Part shown: positions 1-8,416 of the stretch, piece by piece
Position numbering within the stretch: position 1 is the first letter of the stretch
Layout of the letters: every line of letters starts with the position of its first letter
Source of the DNA: Alphaproteobacteria bacterium
GTDB lineage: Bacteria > Pseudomonadota > Alphaproteobacteria > Rhizobiales > Methyloligellaceae
Length of the DNA stretch: 64,000 nt
Direction: 5' to 3'
NCBI GenBank assembly: GCA_016869535.1
Contig: VGDX01000012.1
Coordinates: forward strand, 36,918-100,917
Program-made: the position numbers and the translations under genes
Notes under the pieces: generated by a model
What the model saw: the letters and a program-made list of their open reading frames with translations, nothing else
What the model was told of the DNA's origin: nothing
Databases searched by the model: none

Positions 1-575
1 TCGTCTCGTTTCTCGCCGGTGTCGCGACCGGCTTGTTCGATTTGGCGCTAACTGGTGACCCGGAAAATCCATCCGGGGCAGGATCGATCATCGACTGGCT
101 GATCAGCACGCTCATCAATATGGGCATTATCGCCTTCTATCTGCGGGCGAACGACAATGTCGAGCAGGTTACGCTTAACGAGCTTTGGCACCCGCATCCG
201 TATTGGAAATTCTTCGCAGCGACGCTTCTGGTCGGGATCGTTGTCGTCCTCGGTCTGTTGCTGCTGATCGTTCCCGGGATCATCTTCCTGATGATGTTTC
301 TATTCACGACGTTCCTCGTCATCGACCGCAATCTCGGTCCTATCGAAGCGATGAAGGAGAGCCGGCGCATCACGCACGGACATCGTTGGAAGCTTCTCGG
401 TTTCGGTCTGGTGCTGCTGCTGATAAATCTGCTGGGCGCGATCGCGCTGGGTATCGGCCTCTTGGTGACGATACCGGTCACCATGCTCGCCTTCACCTAT
501 GTCTATCGGCTGTTGGCTGCCCAAGCCGGCGTGGCACCGGTGCCCATGGACGCCGCCCTTAAGCCGGCTTCCTGA
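1..575 (+). CDS. Integral membrane protein, DUF975-like (5' partial)
   Basis: The reading frame is open from the window edge (first full codon at base 3), so the true start lies outside. The visible 190 residues hold three hydrophobic stretches, including LLLLIVPGIIFLMMFL, then the segment NLGPIEAMKESRRITHGHRW and a long C-terminal hydrophobic hairpin. This layout, with a charged EAMKES-type loop between membrane segments, is typical of DUF975/YciC-like bacterial membrane proteins, whose role is unknown. A TTG at 33 could be read as a start, but sequence before it continues the same membrane-protein character. It ends 6 bases before the stop of the convergent pqqE. Family assignment is by pattern only. 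Confidence 0.6.
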   Translation, partial: VSFLAGVATGLFDLALTGDPENPSGAGSIIDWLISTLINMGIIAFYLRANDNVEQVTLNELWHPHPYWKFFAATLLVGIVVVLGLLLLIVPGIIFLMMFLFTTFLVIDRNLGPIEAMKESRRITHGHRWKLLGFGLVLLLINLLGAIALGIGLLVTIPVTMLAFTYVYRLLAAQAGVAPVPMDAALKPAS

Positions 576-581
576 CAGTTT

Positions 582-1820
582 CTATTCGGCGGGAACGAGG
601 GGCCGCTCGTCGGCAGGATTGGCCAGAGCGGCCTGGGCATTGCGCGGGTTGCGGTAGAGGAAAGGGGTGGCGGGCTTGGCGGCTTCCGCCTTGGCGAGCG
701 CCACCATCTCGGTGTGATAAGGCGACAGCGCGCAAGCCGGATCGGTGTTGCGCGGATCGCCGGTCATGGCCATGGCCTGGCAGCGGCAGCCGCCGAAGTC
801 GATCTCGCGGAAAGCACAAGACCGGCAGGGCTCCTTCATCCACTCGGTGCCGCGAAAGGCGTTGAAGGCATCGGAGTTCATCCAGATATCGAGGAGCTTG
901 CGCTCCCGGACATTGTCGAAGTTGAGTTGCTTGATGGTCTCCGCCGCGTGGCAGGGCAGAACCTTGCCGGCCGGCGTGATGTTCATGAAACCCTTGCCCC
1001 AGCCGCCCATGCAGGGTTTCGGCCGCTTGGCGTAATAGTCGGGCACCACCATGTCGATGGTGAGCACGCCCTTCAACCGCTCGCGCGCGTTCTCGACGAG
1101 ATCGATCGACTGCACCGTCTGCTCATAGGTCGGGATCAGAGCCGCGCGATTGAGGAATGCCCAGCCGTAATACTGCACATGAGCGATCTCCAGCCGCTGC
1201 GCGCCTAGATCGACGGCGAGGTCGATATAGCGGCCGACATTATGGATGTTCTGGCGGTGGATCGGGGCGTTGATGGTGAGCGGCAGCCCCATCTCGACCA
1301 CCCAGCGCGCCACGTCGAGCTTCTTCTGGGTGGCGCCGGGATAACCGCCGATCTTCTCGGCATTCTCGGGATCGACGTCCTGGAACGAAATCTGCACGTG
1401 GTCGAGCCCGCGCTTTTTGAGATCCTCCAGCCGGTCCCGCTTGAGCGTCACGGCGGCGGTAATGAGATTGGAGTAAAGTCCGGCTTCCGCCGCCGTCGAA
1501 ACGATGGCTTCGAGATCCTTGCGCGCGGTGGGCTCACCGCCCGAGAGATGCACTTGCAAAATACCCATCTCACCGGCTTGGCGCATCACCGAGCACCATT
1601 CCTCGGTGGTAAGCTCATTATTGACCCGTTCGAGCTCGATCGGGTTCGAGCAATAGGAGCATTGCAACGGGCAGCGATGCGTGAGCTCGGCGAGCAGACC
1701 GACGGGCGCGCGGGCGCAAAGCGCGGCGGTAGCGCTTTCGCTGCCGATCACGCCGGCGGTCGGCTCGTCGTCGACGCTGACCGTCTGGCAATGTCCGTTG
1801 GTCCTAAGCTCTTCGCTCAT
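582..1820 (-). CDS. pqqE: PqqE, radical SAM peptide cyclase of PQQ synthesis
   Basis: PqqE forms the Glu-Tyr carbon-carbon crosslink in the PqqA peptide, the first step of pyrroloquinoline quinone synthesis, using S-adenosylmethionine and an iron-sulfur cluster. The 412-residue product has the radical SAM triad C50-x3-C54-x2-C57 (CPLQCSYC) and a Cys-rich SPASM tail ([27 protein letters not shown]) for auxiliary clusters. I chose the ATG at 1820 because it overlaps the pqqD stop as ATGA, the usual coupling; a longer frame runs back through pqqD but has no support. It is the last gene of the leftward pqqA-C-D-E unit. About 35 residues precede the core, slightly longer than many PqqE proteins. 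Confidence 0.96.
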   Translation of the reverse strand: MSEELRTNGHCQTVSVDDEPTAGVIGSESATAALCARAPVGLLAELTHRCPLQCSYCSNPIELERVNNELTTEEWCSVMRQAGEMGILQVHLSGGEPTARKDLEAIVSTAAEAGLYSNLITAAVTLKRDRLEDLKKRGLDHVQISFQDVDPENAEKIGGYPGATQKKLDVARWVVEMGLPLTINAPIHRQNIHNVGRYIDLAVDLGAQRLEIAHVQYYGWAFLNRAALIPTYEQTVQSIDLVENARERLKGVLTIDMVVPDYYAKRPKPCMGGWGKGFMNITPAGKVLPCHAAETIKQLNFDNVRERKLLDIWMNSDAFNAFRGTEWMKEPCRSCAFREIDFGGCRCQAMAMTGDPRNTDPACALSPYHTEMVALAKAEAAKPATPFLYRNPRNAQAALANPADERPLVPAE

Positions 1821-2119
1821 CCCTTGATATATCCCTTGTCCGCCAGTCCTTGCAGCAAGTCGAGCACATCGGCCTGAATGACGTCGACGGGTGCCGAATA
1901 CTCCTTTGCCAAGACGGCGGCGATCTCCTCCACAGTACGTTTGCCGTCGCAGAGCTTGAGCACGGCGACGGCGATTTGATCCGGCGACAGAATCCGCTCC
2001 GGCGCCAGAAGCACCCATCTGTCGCGACCCGCGTCATGGCGAAGCTTCAGATAGGGCGGTAGATATGGCCGCGTCTCGCGATCGACAATGAGGCGCCCAG
2101 CAGACCTCGTTTCAGCCAT
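1817..2119 (-). CDS. pqqD: PqqD, PqqA-binding peptide chaperone
   Basis: PqqD binds the PqqA precursor peptide and presents it to PqqE. The 100-residue protein has the RiPP recognition element fold pattern: beta segments around [20 protein letters not shown], then the helical part ([29 protein letters not shown]). Length matches the family (about 90-100). It overlaps pqqC upstream by 8 bases and pqqE downstream by 4 (ATGA), indicating translational coupling. It is a stand-alone gene here, unlike the fused PqqC/D of Methylorubrum. Confidence 0.95.
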   Translation of the reverse strand: MAETRSAGRLIVDRETRPYLPPYLKLRHDAGRDRWVLLAPERILSPDQIAVAVLKLCDGKRTVEEIAAVLAKEYSAPVDVIQADVLDLLQGLADKGYIKG

Positions 2120-2852
2120 CGCGATCCTTCGGCACGAAAGCCCCCGGGGGAATCAAGCCCGGATCGTAATAAGCGTGGTAGAGCGCATCGAGTTGCACCC
2201 AGAGCACGTTGCATTTGAACTTGAGCGCCTCGAGCGCGGCGGTCTGCGCCTCGGGCGTGCGCGCGTTGCGCTTTACGTAATCGAGCGCGAAAGCCGCGTC
2301 GTCCGGCGCCTGTGTCAACCGGCGCTTGAAATACTGCATCACGTCATCGGAGATGAAATCGTAATTCTCCAGCATGCCGGAGATGCGCTCTTTGTGAATC
2401 TTGGGCGCGAACAGTTCGGTCAGAGAGGAGGCCACGGCCTCGACCAGTGTCTTTTCGCGCACGAAATTGACATAAGCCTCGACGGCGAAACGTGTGGCGG
2501 GCAGGGCGCCCTTCATCGAGGTGACGTAATCGCGATCGAGCCCCAGACCGTCGGTCAACACCAGCCAGCGCTCGATACCGCCTTCCTCCTCGCCATAGCC
2601 GTCGTGATCGAGAATGCGATGCACCCAGTCGCGCCTGAGCTGGCGGTCATGGCAGCGGCTCATCAAGGCGGCATCTTTGCGCGGCACGGCCGACTGATAG
2701 CAGTAACGGTTCAGCGCCCAGGCCTGCACTTGGCCCTTGTTGAGCTTGCCGCCATGCAGAAGCTTATGAAACGGATGCTTGTCGTGATAACGCTCGGCGC
2801 CGATCGCGCGGAGTTCCTGCTCCAGTTCCTCGGGGCTCATGATCTTCGTCAT
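2112..2852 (-). CDS. pqqC: PqqC, pyrroloquinoline-quinone synthase
   Basis: PqqC is the cofactor-free oxidase that performs the last step, ring closure and eight-electron oxidation giving PQQ. The 246-residue product matches the usual length (about 240-250) and shows the family core: RYHDKHPFHKLLHGGKL near the N-terminus, AWALNRYCYQSAVPRKDAAL, and the C-terminal LDALYHAYYDP. The ATG at 2852 is preceded by a purine-rich GAAAGAGGA ribosome binding site. It follows pqqA after a 342-base gap in which pqqB would be expected but is absent. Confidence 0.96.
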   Translation of the reverse strand: MTKIMSPEELEQELRAIGAERYHDKHPFHKLLHGGKLNKGQVQAWALNRYCYQSAVPRKDAALMSRCHDRQLRRDWVHRILDHDGYGEEEGGIERWLVLTDGLGLDRDYVTSMKGALPATRFAVEAYVNFVREKTLVEAVASSLTELFAPKIHKERISGMLENYDFISDDVMQYFKRRLTQAPDDAAFALDYVKRNARTPEAQTAALEALKFKCNVLWVQLDALYHAYYDPGLIPPGAFVPKDRDG

Positions 2853-3194
2853 GGCTATTTTCCTCTTTCCTAACCCAGTCCTGATGGATGGATCGGGGCT
2901 AGGCCTCCCGGGGTTAAGGCGCCTTGACGCACGTCAACGGCAAATAAGCCAAAGAACAGCTCCGCCGCCTGCGTGCGTATTCCTCCAGACTAAATATGGT
3001 GGGCTGAGATGAGAGGCGCATGACTCCCACATTAAGGGAATCTGAACGCAAATCTTTGGCCCAGCCTTTTCGCCAACCTAGTCGAAAACGCGCTAAGGCG
3101 CCATTGCCTGCGCGTCCAAGCCTTAAAAAGCGAAAACGGCGACCGAGCTAACGCCGGATCGCCGTTCGCAGTTTTCCGAGATGAGAAAGGCGGA
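2853..3194 (-). other. Gap between pqqA and pqqC without pqqB
   Basis: In the common order pqqABCDE this position holds pqqB, about 900 bases long. Here only 342 bases separate the pqqA stop from the pqqC start. No frame in either direction resembles a metallo-hydrolase or any other protein. The segment contains a terminator-like hairpin behind pqqA and the pqqC ribosome binding site; nothing else was recognised. Confidence 0.7.
3123..3177 (-). terminator. Terminator-like attenuator behind pqqA
   Basis: Read leftward, a stem GAAAAC/GTTTTC continues after a 5-base bulge into CGGCGA/TCGCCG, followed by GCTTTTTAAG. It starts about 18 bases past the pqqA stop. Partial termination here would give more pqqA message than pqqCDE message, as reported for pqq operons where the substrate peptide is needed in excess. 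The structure is seen; the attenuation role is inferred. Confidence 0.7.
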
Positions 3195-3284
3195 TTAAGC
3201 GCGATCCAGCTCCGCCGGCAGGTAACTCGTAACCTCCATGCCGGACTCCGTCTCCTCGATCGTCGGCTTGTGCCACTCACGCAT
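3195..3284 (-). CDS. pqqA: PqqA, PQQ precursor peptide
   Basis: This small gene encodes the ribosomally made substrate whose Glu and Tyr side chains become PQQ. The 29-residue peptide begins MREWHKPTIEE and contains the invariant E-x3-Y block as EVTSYLPAEL (Glu17, Tyr21). Length is normal for PqqA (22-30). An AAGGAG ribosome binding site lies 6 bases before the ATG at 3284. It is first in the pqq unit, faces oxyR divergently, and is followed at once by a terminator-like hairpin. Confidence 0.97.
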   Translation of the reverse strand: MREWHKPTIEETESGMEVTSYLPAELDRA

Positions 3285-3306
3285 TTTGCTCTCCTTCGCG
3301 AGTTTA

Positions 3307-3320
3307 AGCCAAGCTTGGCT
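3307..3320. repeat. Perfect 14-bp palindrome in the pqqA leader
   Basis: AGCCAAGCTTGGCT is a perfect palindrome 22 bases upstream of the pqqA start, between the candidate promoter and the ribosome binding site. It could be a protein-binding operator or a small hairpin in the leader RNA. No known operator was matched. Confidence 0.4.
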
Positions 3321-3373
3321 GGTGCGGCCGATGGACTTTGCGAACCCGGATGGCCGTCCAGCTCTACAGTTTG

Positions 3374-3402
3374 AATATGGTCGGGCCTAGTGATAACTTC
3401 AA
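3374..3402 (-). promoter_or_regulatory. Candidate sigma-70 promoter of pqqA
   Basis: Read leftward, TTGAAG (3397-3402) and CATATT (3374-3379) are separated by 17 bases, a good match to the sigma-70 pattern. It would start transcription about 80 bases before pqqA. The site lies in the 160-base divergent region shared with oxyR, so one regulator could affect both genes. Confidence 0.45.
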
Positions 3403-3444
3403 ATCGTATTTCCTTATAGGAAGCATAAGCCAGCCTTATCGCCA

Positions 3445-4359
3445 ATGGTCACCCTCCGCCAGCTGCGTTACCTCGAGTCGCTCGCTGAAACGCGTCATTT
3501 CGGTCATGCGGCACAGGCCTGCGCCGTCACCCAGCCGGCGCTCAGCATGCAGATCAAGGAGCTGGAGGACGAGCTGCAGGTGAGTCTGGTCGAGCGCCGT
3601 AAATCGGGGATCGAACTGACCGAGCAGGGCGAGGAGATTGCGCGGCGCGCCCGCACCATTCTTGCCTCGGTGCGCGACCTGCTCGACTACGCCAAGCAGC
3701 AGGAGGGCGTGCTTTCCGGCGCGCTCAAGCTTGGCGCCATTCCGTCCATCGCCCCTTATCTTCTGCCGCTCGCGTTGCCTGAACTGCAACGCCGCTTTCC
3801 CGGTTTGCATTTGCAGCTCCGCGAGACGGTCACCGAGCACCTGGTGCGCGAGCTCCTGATCGGCGATCTCGACGTGATCCTTATTGCTCTTCCTATCGAC
3901 GATCCCGAGGTGGAGACGCTGCATCTGTTCGACGACAGGTTCATCCTGGCGATCAAAGCGACGGCACAGAACAAGCGACTGCGCCAGGCCGATGCCGATA
4001 TGCTCAGCCAGGATCGCCTGTTGCTGCTCGAAGAGGGGCACTGCCTGCGCGATCAGGCGCTGTCCTATTGCCACATGGTGACACCCGAGGCGCGGGATAG
4101 TTTCGGCGCCTCGAGTCTCGCCACGATCGTGCAGATGGTCGCGGGGGGTTACGGGATCACGCTCCTGCCAGAGATGGCAGTCGCCAGCGAAGTGCATCAG
4201 CGTAGCGACATTCGTCTGCTGCGTTTCCACGCGCCGGAGCCGAAGCGCGAGATCGGGCTTGCCTGGCGCAAGACAAGCCCGCGCAAAGCAGGCTTCCACC
4301 AACTCGCGCAGCTCTTGTGTGACGTGTCGTCGAAATTCCGGAAATCAACCCGCCGCTAA
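3445..4359 (+). CDS. oxyR: OxyR, peroxide-sensing LysR-family regulator
   Basis: OxyR senses hydrogen peroxide by a reversible disulfide and activates antioxidant genes. The 304-residue product has the LysR winged helix at residues 3-60 (LAETRHFGHAAQACAVTQPA) and a regulatory domain with the OxyR redox signature EEGHCLRDQALSYC, placing the two cysteines at residues 200 and 209 exactly as in E. coli OxyR (199 and 208). GYGITLLPEMA near residue 240 is also typical. The ATG at 3445 lacks a strong ribosome binding site. Its stop overlaps the stop of the convergent 4356 gene. No katG or ahpC is adjacent; the divergent neighbour is pqqA. Confidence 0.93.
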   Translation: MVTLRQLRYLESLAETRHFGHAAQACAVTQPALSMQIKELEDELQVSLVERRKSGIELTEQGEEIARRARTILASVRDLLDYAKQQEGVLSGALKLGAIPSIAPYLLPLALPELQRRFPGLHLQLRETVTEHLVRELLIGDLDVILIALPIDDPEVETLHLFDDRFILAIKATAQNKRLRQADADMLSQDRLLLLEEGHCLRDQALSYCHMVTPEARDSFGASSLATIVQMVAGGYGITLLPEMAVASEVHQRSDIRLLRFHAPEPKREIGLAWRKTSPRKAGFHQLAQLLCDVSSKFRKSTRR

Positions 4360-4943
4360 TCCTGCTCGGGCGGCGTAGCAGCGGATTGAGCCGGCGGGTC
4401 GCTCAGCAGGCGGAAAGACTCACGGAAGCGTTCGGCATCCTTGCTCTGAGCGTGACCCTTGGGGCCGGCCGAGGCGAGCATATAGATGTGATCGCCGTCG
4501 GCGACGATGGCCACGAAATGATTGAGCTTGCCCTTCCCATCCTCGGCCGCGGCTTCATAACCATCGCGCGCGGCAATCGTCGCGGGGCCCTTGCGGCGCA
4601 CGCGCGTTTCGCTGCCCTTGGCATAGGCGTTGACGAGTTTGAGGTAATAATCGGTGTCGGGTTTGGGCGCCTTGCCATCAGGATATTCGAACACCACCAC
4701 GCTATAGACGGTGTCATCGCCGAGGCTCACCTGGAATTCGTGCTGCATCAGCGGATTTTGTCCCCTGACCGGCGTGCTGGTAACCTGCGGCGAACCCGGA
4801 AAAGCAACGACAAAGCCGCGATCGGGGTATTGAAACTCCGTCCATTGCGGCACTTGTGGCACGGCGTGTTGATCTTGAGCGCCGGCGGCCGATAACGCCG
4901 TCATCATAAAGAACAAGGCCAAGATCACGCTTCGCCGCGCCAT
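4356..4943 (-). CDS. Exported protein of unknown function
   Basis: The 195-residue product starts with a signal peptide (ARRSVILALFFMMTALSAAGA) with a likely cut after AGA-QDQ. The mature part has WTEFQYPDRGFVVAFPGSP near its start and later GYEAAAEDGKGKLNHFVAIV, a pattern common in alphaproteobacterial periplasmic proteins of unknown function in which a 'GF-x-V-x-FPGxP' strand opens the domain. I chose the ATG at 4943, preceded by a GAAGGG ribosome binding site; the frame extends further upstream without a credible start. It may share a transcript with the S10 peptidase gene, 83 bases upstream on the same strand. No function is assigned. Confidence 0.75.
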   Translation of the reverse strand: MARRSVILALFFMMTALSAAGAQDQHAVPQVPQWTEFQYPDRGFVVAFPGSPQVTSTPVRGQNPLMQHEFQVSLGDDTVYSVVVFEYPDGKAPKPDTDYYLKLVNAYAKGSETRVRRKGPATIAARDGYEAAAEDGKGKLNHFVAIVADGDHIYMLASAGPKGHAQSKDAERFRESFRLLSDPPAQSAATPPEQD

Positions 4944-5026
4944 GGATGTACCCTTCGCTAACCCCGAATCGGCATGATAGCCGATCTGGTGGACCGGCTC
5001 ATCTTCACACTGACGCGACTGACGCT

Positions 5027-6613
5027 TCAGCCTTGTGGCTGCGATTTGAGCGCCCGGCCGTACATCGCCTCGACATCCTCTTTGAAGGCACGGCGCGAGT
5101 CGGCGCGCAGATAGAGCATATGCCCGCCGGCATAATCCTCGACGGTAATCGGCACGGCGCCGTCGAGAGGCGCAAGTTGGCTTACGAGATATGTCGGCAC
5201 GAGATAAGGGGTGATCAGATCGGTATAGCCGGTGGCGATAAGGATCTCGATCGCCCTGTTGGCAGCGCGAGCTTGCTGAATGTCGTCGAGCACATCGGCG
5301 AAACCCTGTTGCGTGGAACTGGTACCGAAATCCCATTTGCCCCGCACCTCGCGATTGAGCAACCGGTAGGTTTGGTCGGACTTATATGCGAGCTCGTCCT
5401 GCGCATATTGCACGAAGGCCGATGACCAGAGCGGCACGGTCGAATCGAGCACGGGATCGGGTCCACGTGGCCAGGTGCTCGCCGGGCTCGGATCGGGGCC
5501 GCTCACACTGCCGTCATAGCGGCTCAACACCTGGCCGTGCGAGCGCGCGAACTCCTTGATGAAGAGCCAAGGGGGGATGCGGGCGCGGTGCTTTTCGACC
5601 ACATCGAGCGGCAGACCGGCGAGTTTCGCCACGGTCCCGCTGGCCGTCTTGCCGCCTTCCTCCGCGCCTGACGCCAGCGCCACGAGAAAATCCGATAGCG
5701 CATATTGCTCGGCTTGCTTAAGCGCGCTGCCTAATGCTTCGCGTCCGGTGATCCCTTCGCTTTCCAGATTCACCGCGGCATAAGAGGGAAGGATTAATGC
5801 CCAGCGCAAGGGATCATAAAACCTGGCATCGAGCAGGGCGAAGTCGAGCGCGGGCGACACGAGCACGAGCCCGCTCGGTGAGACGCCGCCGGTCTTTTGC
5901 AGTTTACGCGTGATCGTCGCGGCACGGAATCCGCCATAGCTTTCGCCGGTAAGAAAAACCGGCGATACCATGCGCCCGGCCTCGATGAGATAAAGCCTGA
6001 TGAAATCGGCAAGCGACTCGGTGTCCTGCGCCACGCCCCAGAAGTCCTTTTCCACCTTGCCATCGCCAACGCGGCTATAGCCGGTGCCGACCGGATCGAC
6101 GAAGACGAGATCGGTGAAGGCGAGCCAGCTGTCCTTATTCTCGATCAACCTTGGAGGAGGTCCGAGCACTTCGCCTCTTGCCGAGGTGTCGACGATCTTG
6201 GGCCCGAGGGCGCCGAGATGGAGATAGGCGGAAGCCGCACCTGGACCGCCGTTGAACACGAATGTCACCGGCCGCTTGGTGTCGACCGGCTCGCGATCGT
6301 AGGCGACGTAGAAAATTTCGGCCGTCGACTTGCCTTGCGCGTCGCGCAATGAGACAGCGCCGGCTGTTGCACGGTAGCGCAGCTGTTCATTGCCGAGGTC
6401 GAGCGTGTGATAGGTAATCGAGACCGGCGGTAAGCGAAGAACGTCTGGGTTATCGGATGACGGAGCGACGGCATGCTTGCCGGAGGATGTTGTTTCCGCA
6501 CTAGCGGATGGGCTAGCCTGCTCTTCGGCCAGGATCGCCGGGGAGACGACGAGCAGCGTAAGAAGGGCCAGGAGGCCAAGAAGTCGGGGAAGGGGACGAT
6601 GCGCCTCGGTCAC
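5027..6613 (-). CDS. Secreted serine carboxypeptidase, peptidase family S10
   Basis: S10 enzymes remove C-terminal residues from peptides, usually at low pH. The 528-residue product has an N-terminal signal segment (LLGLLALLTLLVVSPAILA), then the S10 oxyanion block FNGGPGAASAYLHLGALGP (about 120-138), the nucleophile motif GESYGG (Ser225), an Asp in TGYTDLITPY and the final His in YAGGHMLYLR. This is the full catalytic triad in the expected order. Length suits bacterial S10 members. A low-complexity Ser/Thr/Ala linker follows the signal peptide. The ATG at 6613 is divergent from a small lipoprotein gene. The substrate is unknown. Confidence 0.9.
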   Translation of the reverse strand: MTEAHRPLPRLLGLLALLTLLVVSPAILAEEQASPSASAETTSSGKHAVAPSSDNPDVLRLPPVSITYHTLDLGNEQLRYRATAGAVSLRDAQGKSTAEIFYVAYDREPVDTKRPVTFVFNGGPGAASAYLHLGALGPKIVDTSARGEVLGPPPRLIENKDSWLAFTDLVFVDPVGTGYSRVGDGKVEKDFWGVAQDTESLADFIRLYLIEAGRMVSPVFLTGESYGGFRAATITRKLQKTGGVSPSGLVLVSPALDFALLDARFYDPLRWALILPSYAAVNLESEGITGREALGSALKQAEQYALSDFLVALASGAEEGGKTASGTVAKLAGLPLDVVEKHRARIPPWLFIKEFARSHGQVLSRYDGSVSGPDPSPASTWPRGPDPVLDSTVPLWSSAFVQYAQDELAYKSDQTYRLLNREVRGKWDFGTSSTQQGFADVLDDIQQARAANRAIEILIATGYTDLITPYLVPTYLVSQLAPLDGAVPITVEDYAGGHMLYLRADSRRAFKEDVEAMYGRALKSQPQG

Positions 6614-6747
6614 GAAATCGCTCCTGCATGAGAGTTGAGCGTTGCGGACAATTTCATCGAGACTTAAGCAGCTTAAGAGGCGGTCTCAAGGCACGTCATC
6701 GCGCCATGACCATCCCCGCGCCATTATTATGGAACACCTACGTACAC

Positions 6748-7038
6748 ATGTGTAAGGCCGCGATCCTCGCCGTATTGCTGCCCCTGAGCCTTGGCCTGTT
6801 CGCCTGCGCAAGCCAGGGAGAGGGCATGCGTGCGCAGCTTGCGGCGAAACAGGCGGCAGCAGAGGCCGAGGACGAAGCGACCTGCAGTGCCAAGGTCCAG
6901 CCGGGGACCGAAGCCTATGACGAATGCCGCCAGGCCTTGGCGGCAGCACGTGCCGAACGCGCCGCCATCCAGGAGCAAAAACGTCGAGATTTCGACCGGG
7001 TGCTCGGCGCCGGCACCGACGGCTTGAGCGATTACTGA
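6748..7038 (+). CDS. Small lipoprotein, unknown function
   Basis: From the ATG at 6748 the 96-residue product begins with a hydrophobic segment ending in the lipobox LFAC, so it is probably cleaved and lipidated at that Cys. The mature part is helical and rich in Ala, Glu and Arg, with two further cysteines (DEATCSAKVQ, YDECRQAL) that may form a disulfide. An in-frame ATG at 6706 would add 14 residues; I prefer 6748 because it gives a compact lipoprotein signal. No family name was recognised beyond 'small alphaproteobacterial lipoprotein'. Confidence 0.65.
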   Translation: MCKAAILAVLLPLSLGLFACASQGEGMRAQLAAKQAAAEAEDEATCSAKVQPGTEAYDECRQALAAARAERAAIQEQKRRDFDRVLGAGTDGLSDY

Positions 7039-7204
7039 CCACACGCAGAAGACCGTTGGCCTCGATGGATTTGGCCGTTAAGCTGGGCCCGCGCTGGTTT
7101 TGAGACCCGCGCAACGGGTGTGCTTTCCCGAACGTTCTTTCATGTCGCGCGTTTGAACGAGGGGATCGAGGTCAGTGCCTCGATGCGACAGGGGATCGTC
7201 CGTC

Positions 7205-8404
7205 ATGGCTAGTTCGATGCGTGCGAAGCGAGCTTGGGAGGAGCCGGAGCCCTCCGAAGAGGCCGTCGCGTTCGAAAAGGCTGTCGCCGCCTTGGCAGAA
7301 AGCATCGCCAAGCCGCACCAGGTGCCCGGCTCAACGCCAGAAGACCCGACCGATCACAAGCGTTGGCTGGAACAACAATTCGCGGCAATTCAAGCCGGCC
7401 GCACGCAGCCTGAGCCGCGGTTCACAGAGCCTGCAGATCACTCCGAACCTATTGCCGGTCAGGAAGAAGCTCAGTTCACTACCCAAACCGACACAACGAC
7501 GATGGGGCGTCTCGGCGAAGCAGCGCATGAGGCCAAGCGTCATGTACTGATCGGCTTGTCCCGAACGAACTATCTGTGCCGCGCAGGATATGCCTGGTGC
7601 ACCGCTAAGGCGCGCGTAGTTACACAGACAAGCAGAGAAATTCTCGCCACGCATTTCCCAGCGATGACATCTCGATCGGCGGCGCTGCTAAAGGAATGTA
7701 AGCAAACCCTCGCCCGCGCCTCATCCTGGAGCAAGGAAAAGGCTGAGACCTTGGCGCCGCCGCTTTACGCACAGATCACTTCCATCGGGAACCAGACCTG
7801 GTCGCGTGTGAAGGACACCAATTCGAGGCAGAGGCTCATTGCCGGGGCCTTGCTGCTGAGTGTTGGTGGATTGCTGATTGTCGGCAGCCTTATCCTACGG
7901 GCCATCCCGGTCGCAGACCCGGATCCTGCCGGGCCGATCGCCTGGGGGTTCGAGGCGGCAGACGAGCCGTTTGACCACAGGATGGTATTTACCCTGGCGG
8001 GCACGCCACAGGCTGTTCGTATCAATGGCCTGCTAATCCGCGCCGTGAATATTTCGGACCAACCGCTGACTTCGGTCGAAGGCGTGATCAGGCCGGATAC
8101 GCAACACCCCGATCTCAAACTCATCCTCGATGTCGATCCTTCCACACAGCACGACCCGAAGGAAGTGGACATCGACATCACATCGTCCATCAAGGCCGAT
8201 ACTATTCCGCCGCAGGCCCCATTCCATCTCATTTACGCCTTCCCAGGAGACGGGCTCAGCGTAGAGGAGTTCATCGACACTTATGGTGGACTAACTCTCA
8301 ATGTCCGTTACGAGGTCGATGGCAAGCAGCGCACCGTTATTCAATATCTGTCGCCGGAGATGTTGCGGGATCAGCTCTACGATATAGGCGCGGCGGGCTC
8401 TTGA
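7205..8404 (+). CDS. Single-pass membrane protein of unknown function
   Basis: The 399-residue product has a soluble, charged N-terminal region of about 205 residues, one membrane segment at about 210-232 (AGALLLSVGGLLIVGSLIL), and a C-terminal domain of about 165 residues rich in beta-strand pattern (FDHRMVFTLAGTPQAVRING, EVDIDITSS). The C-terminal part is probably periplasmic by analogy with signal-anchor proteins. I chose the ATG at 7205, with AGGGG about 11 bases upstream, over an in-frame ATG at 7175. No enzymatic motif was found and the family was not recognised. The TCA/TAC-rich codon use is slightly less GC-biased than in neighbours. Confidence 0.7.
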   Translation: MASSMRAKRAWEEPEPSEEAVAFEKAVAALAESIAKPHQVPGSTPEDPTDHKRWLEQQFAAIQAGRTQPEPRFTEPADHSEPIAGQEEAQFTTQTDTTTMGRLGEAAHEAKRHVLIGLSRTNYLCRAGYAWCTAKARVVTQTSREILATHFPAMTSRSAALLKECKQTLARASSWSKEKAETLAPPLYAQITSIGNQTWSRVKDTNSRQRLIAGALLLSVGGLLIVGSLILRAIPVADPDPAGPIAWGFEAADEPFDHRMVFTLAGTPQAVRINGLLIRAVNISDQPLTSVEGVIRPDTQHPDLKLILDVDPSTQHDPKEVDIDITSSIKADTIPPQAPFHLIYAFPGDGLSVEEFIDTYGGLTLNVRYEVDGKQRTVIQYLSPEMLRDQLYDIGAAGS

Positions 8405-8416
8405 ACTGCGCGGGGT

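Noticed and set aside
5028..5336. Upstream extension of the 4356 hypothetical gene into the S10 peptidase
   Set aside because: The frame stays open, but the signal peptide and ribosome binding site place the start at 4943, and 5027-6613 encodes the peptidase.
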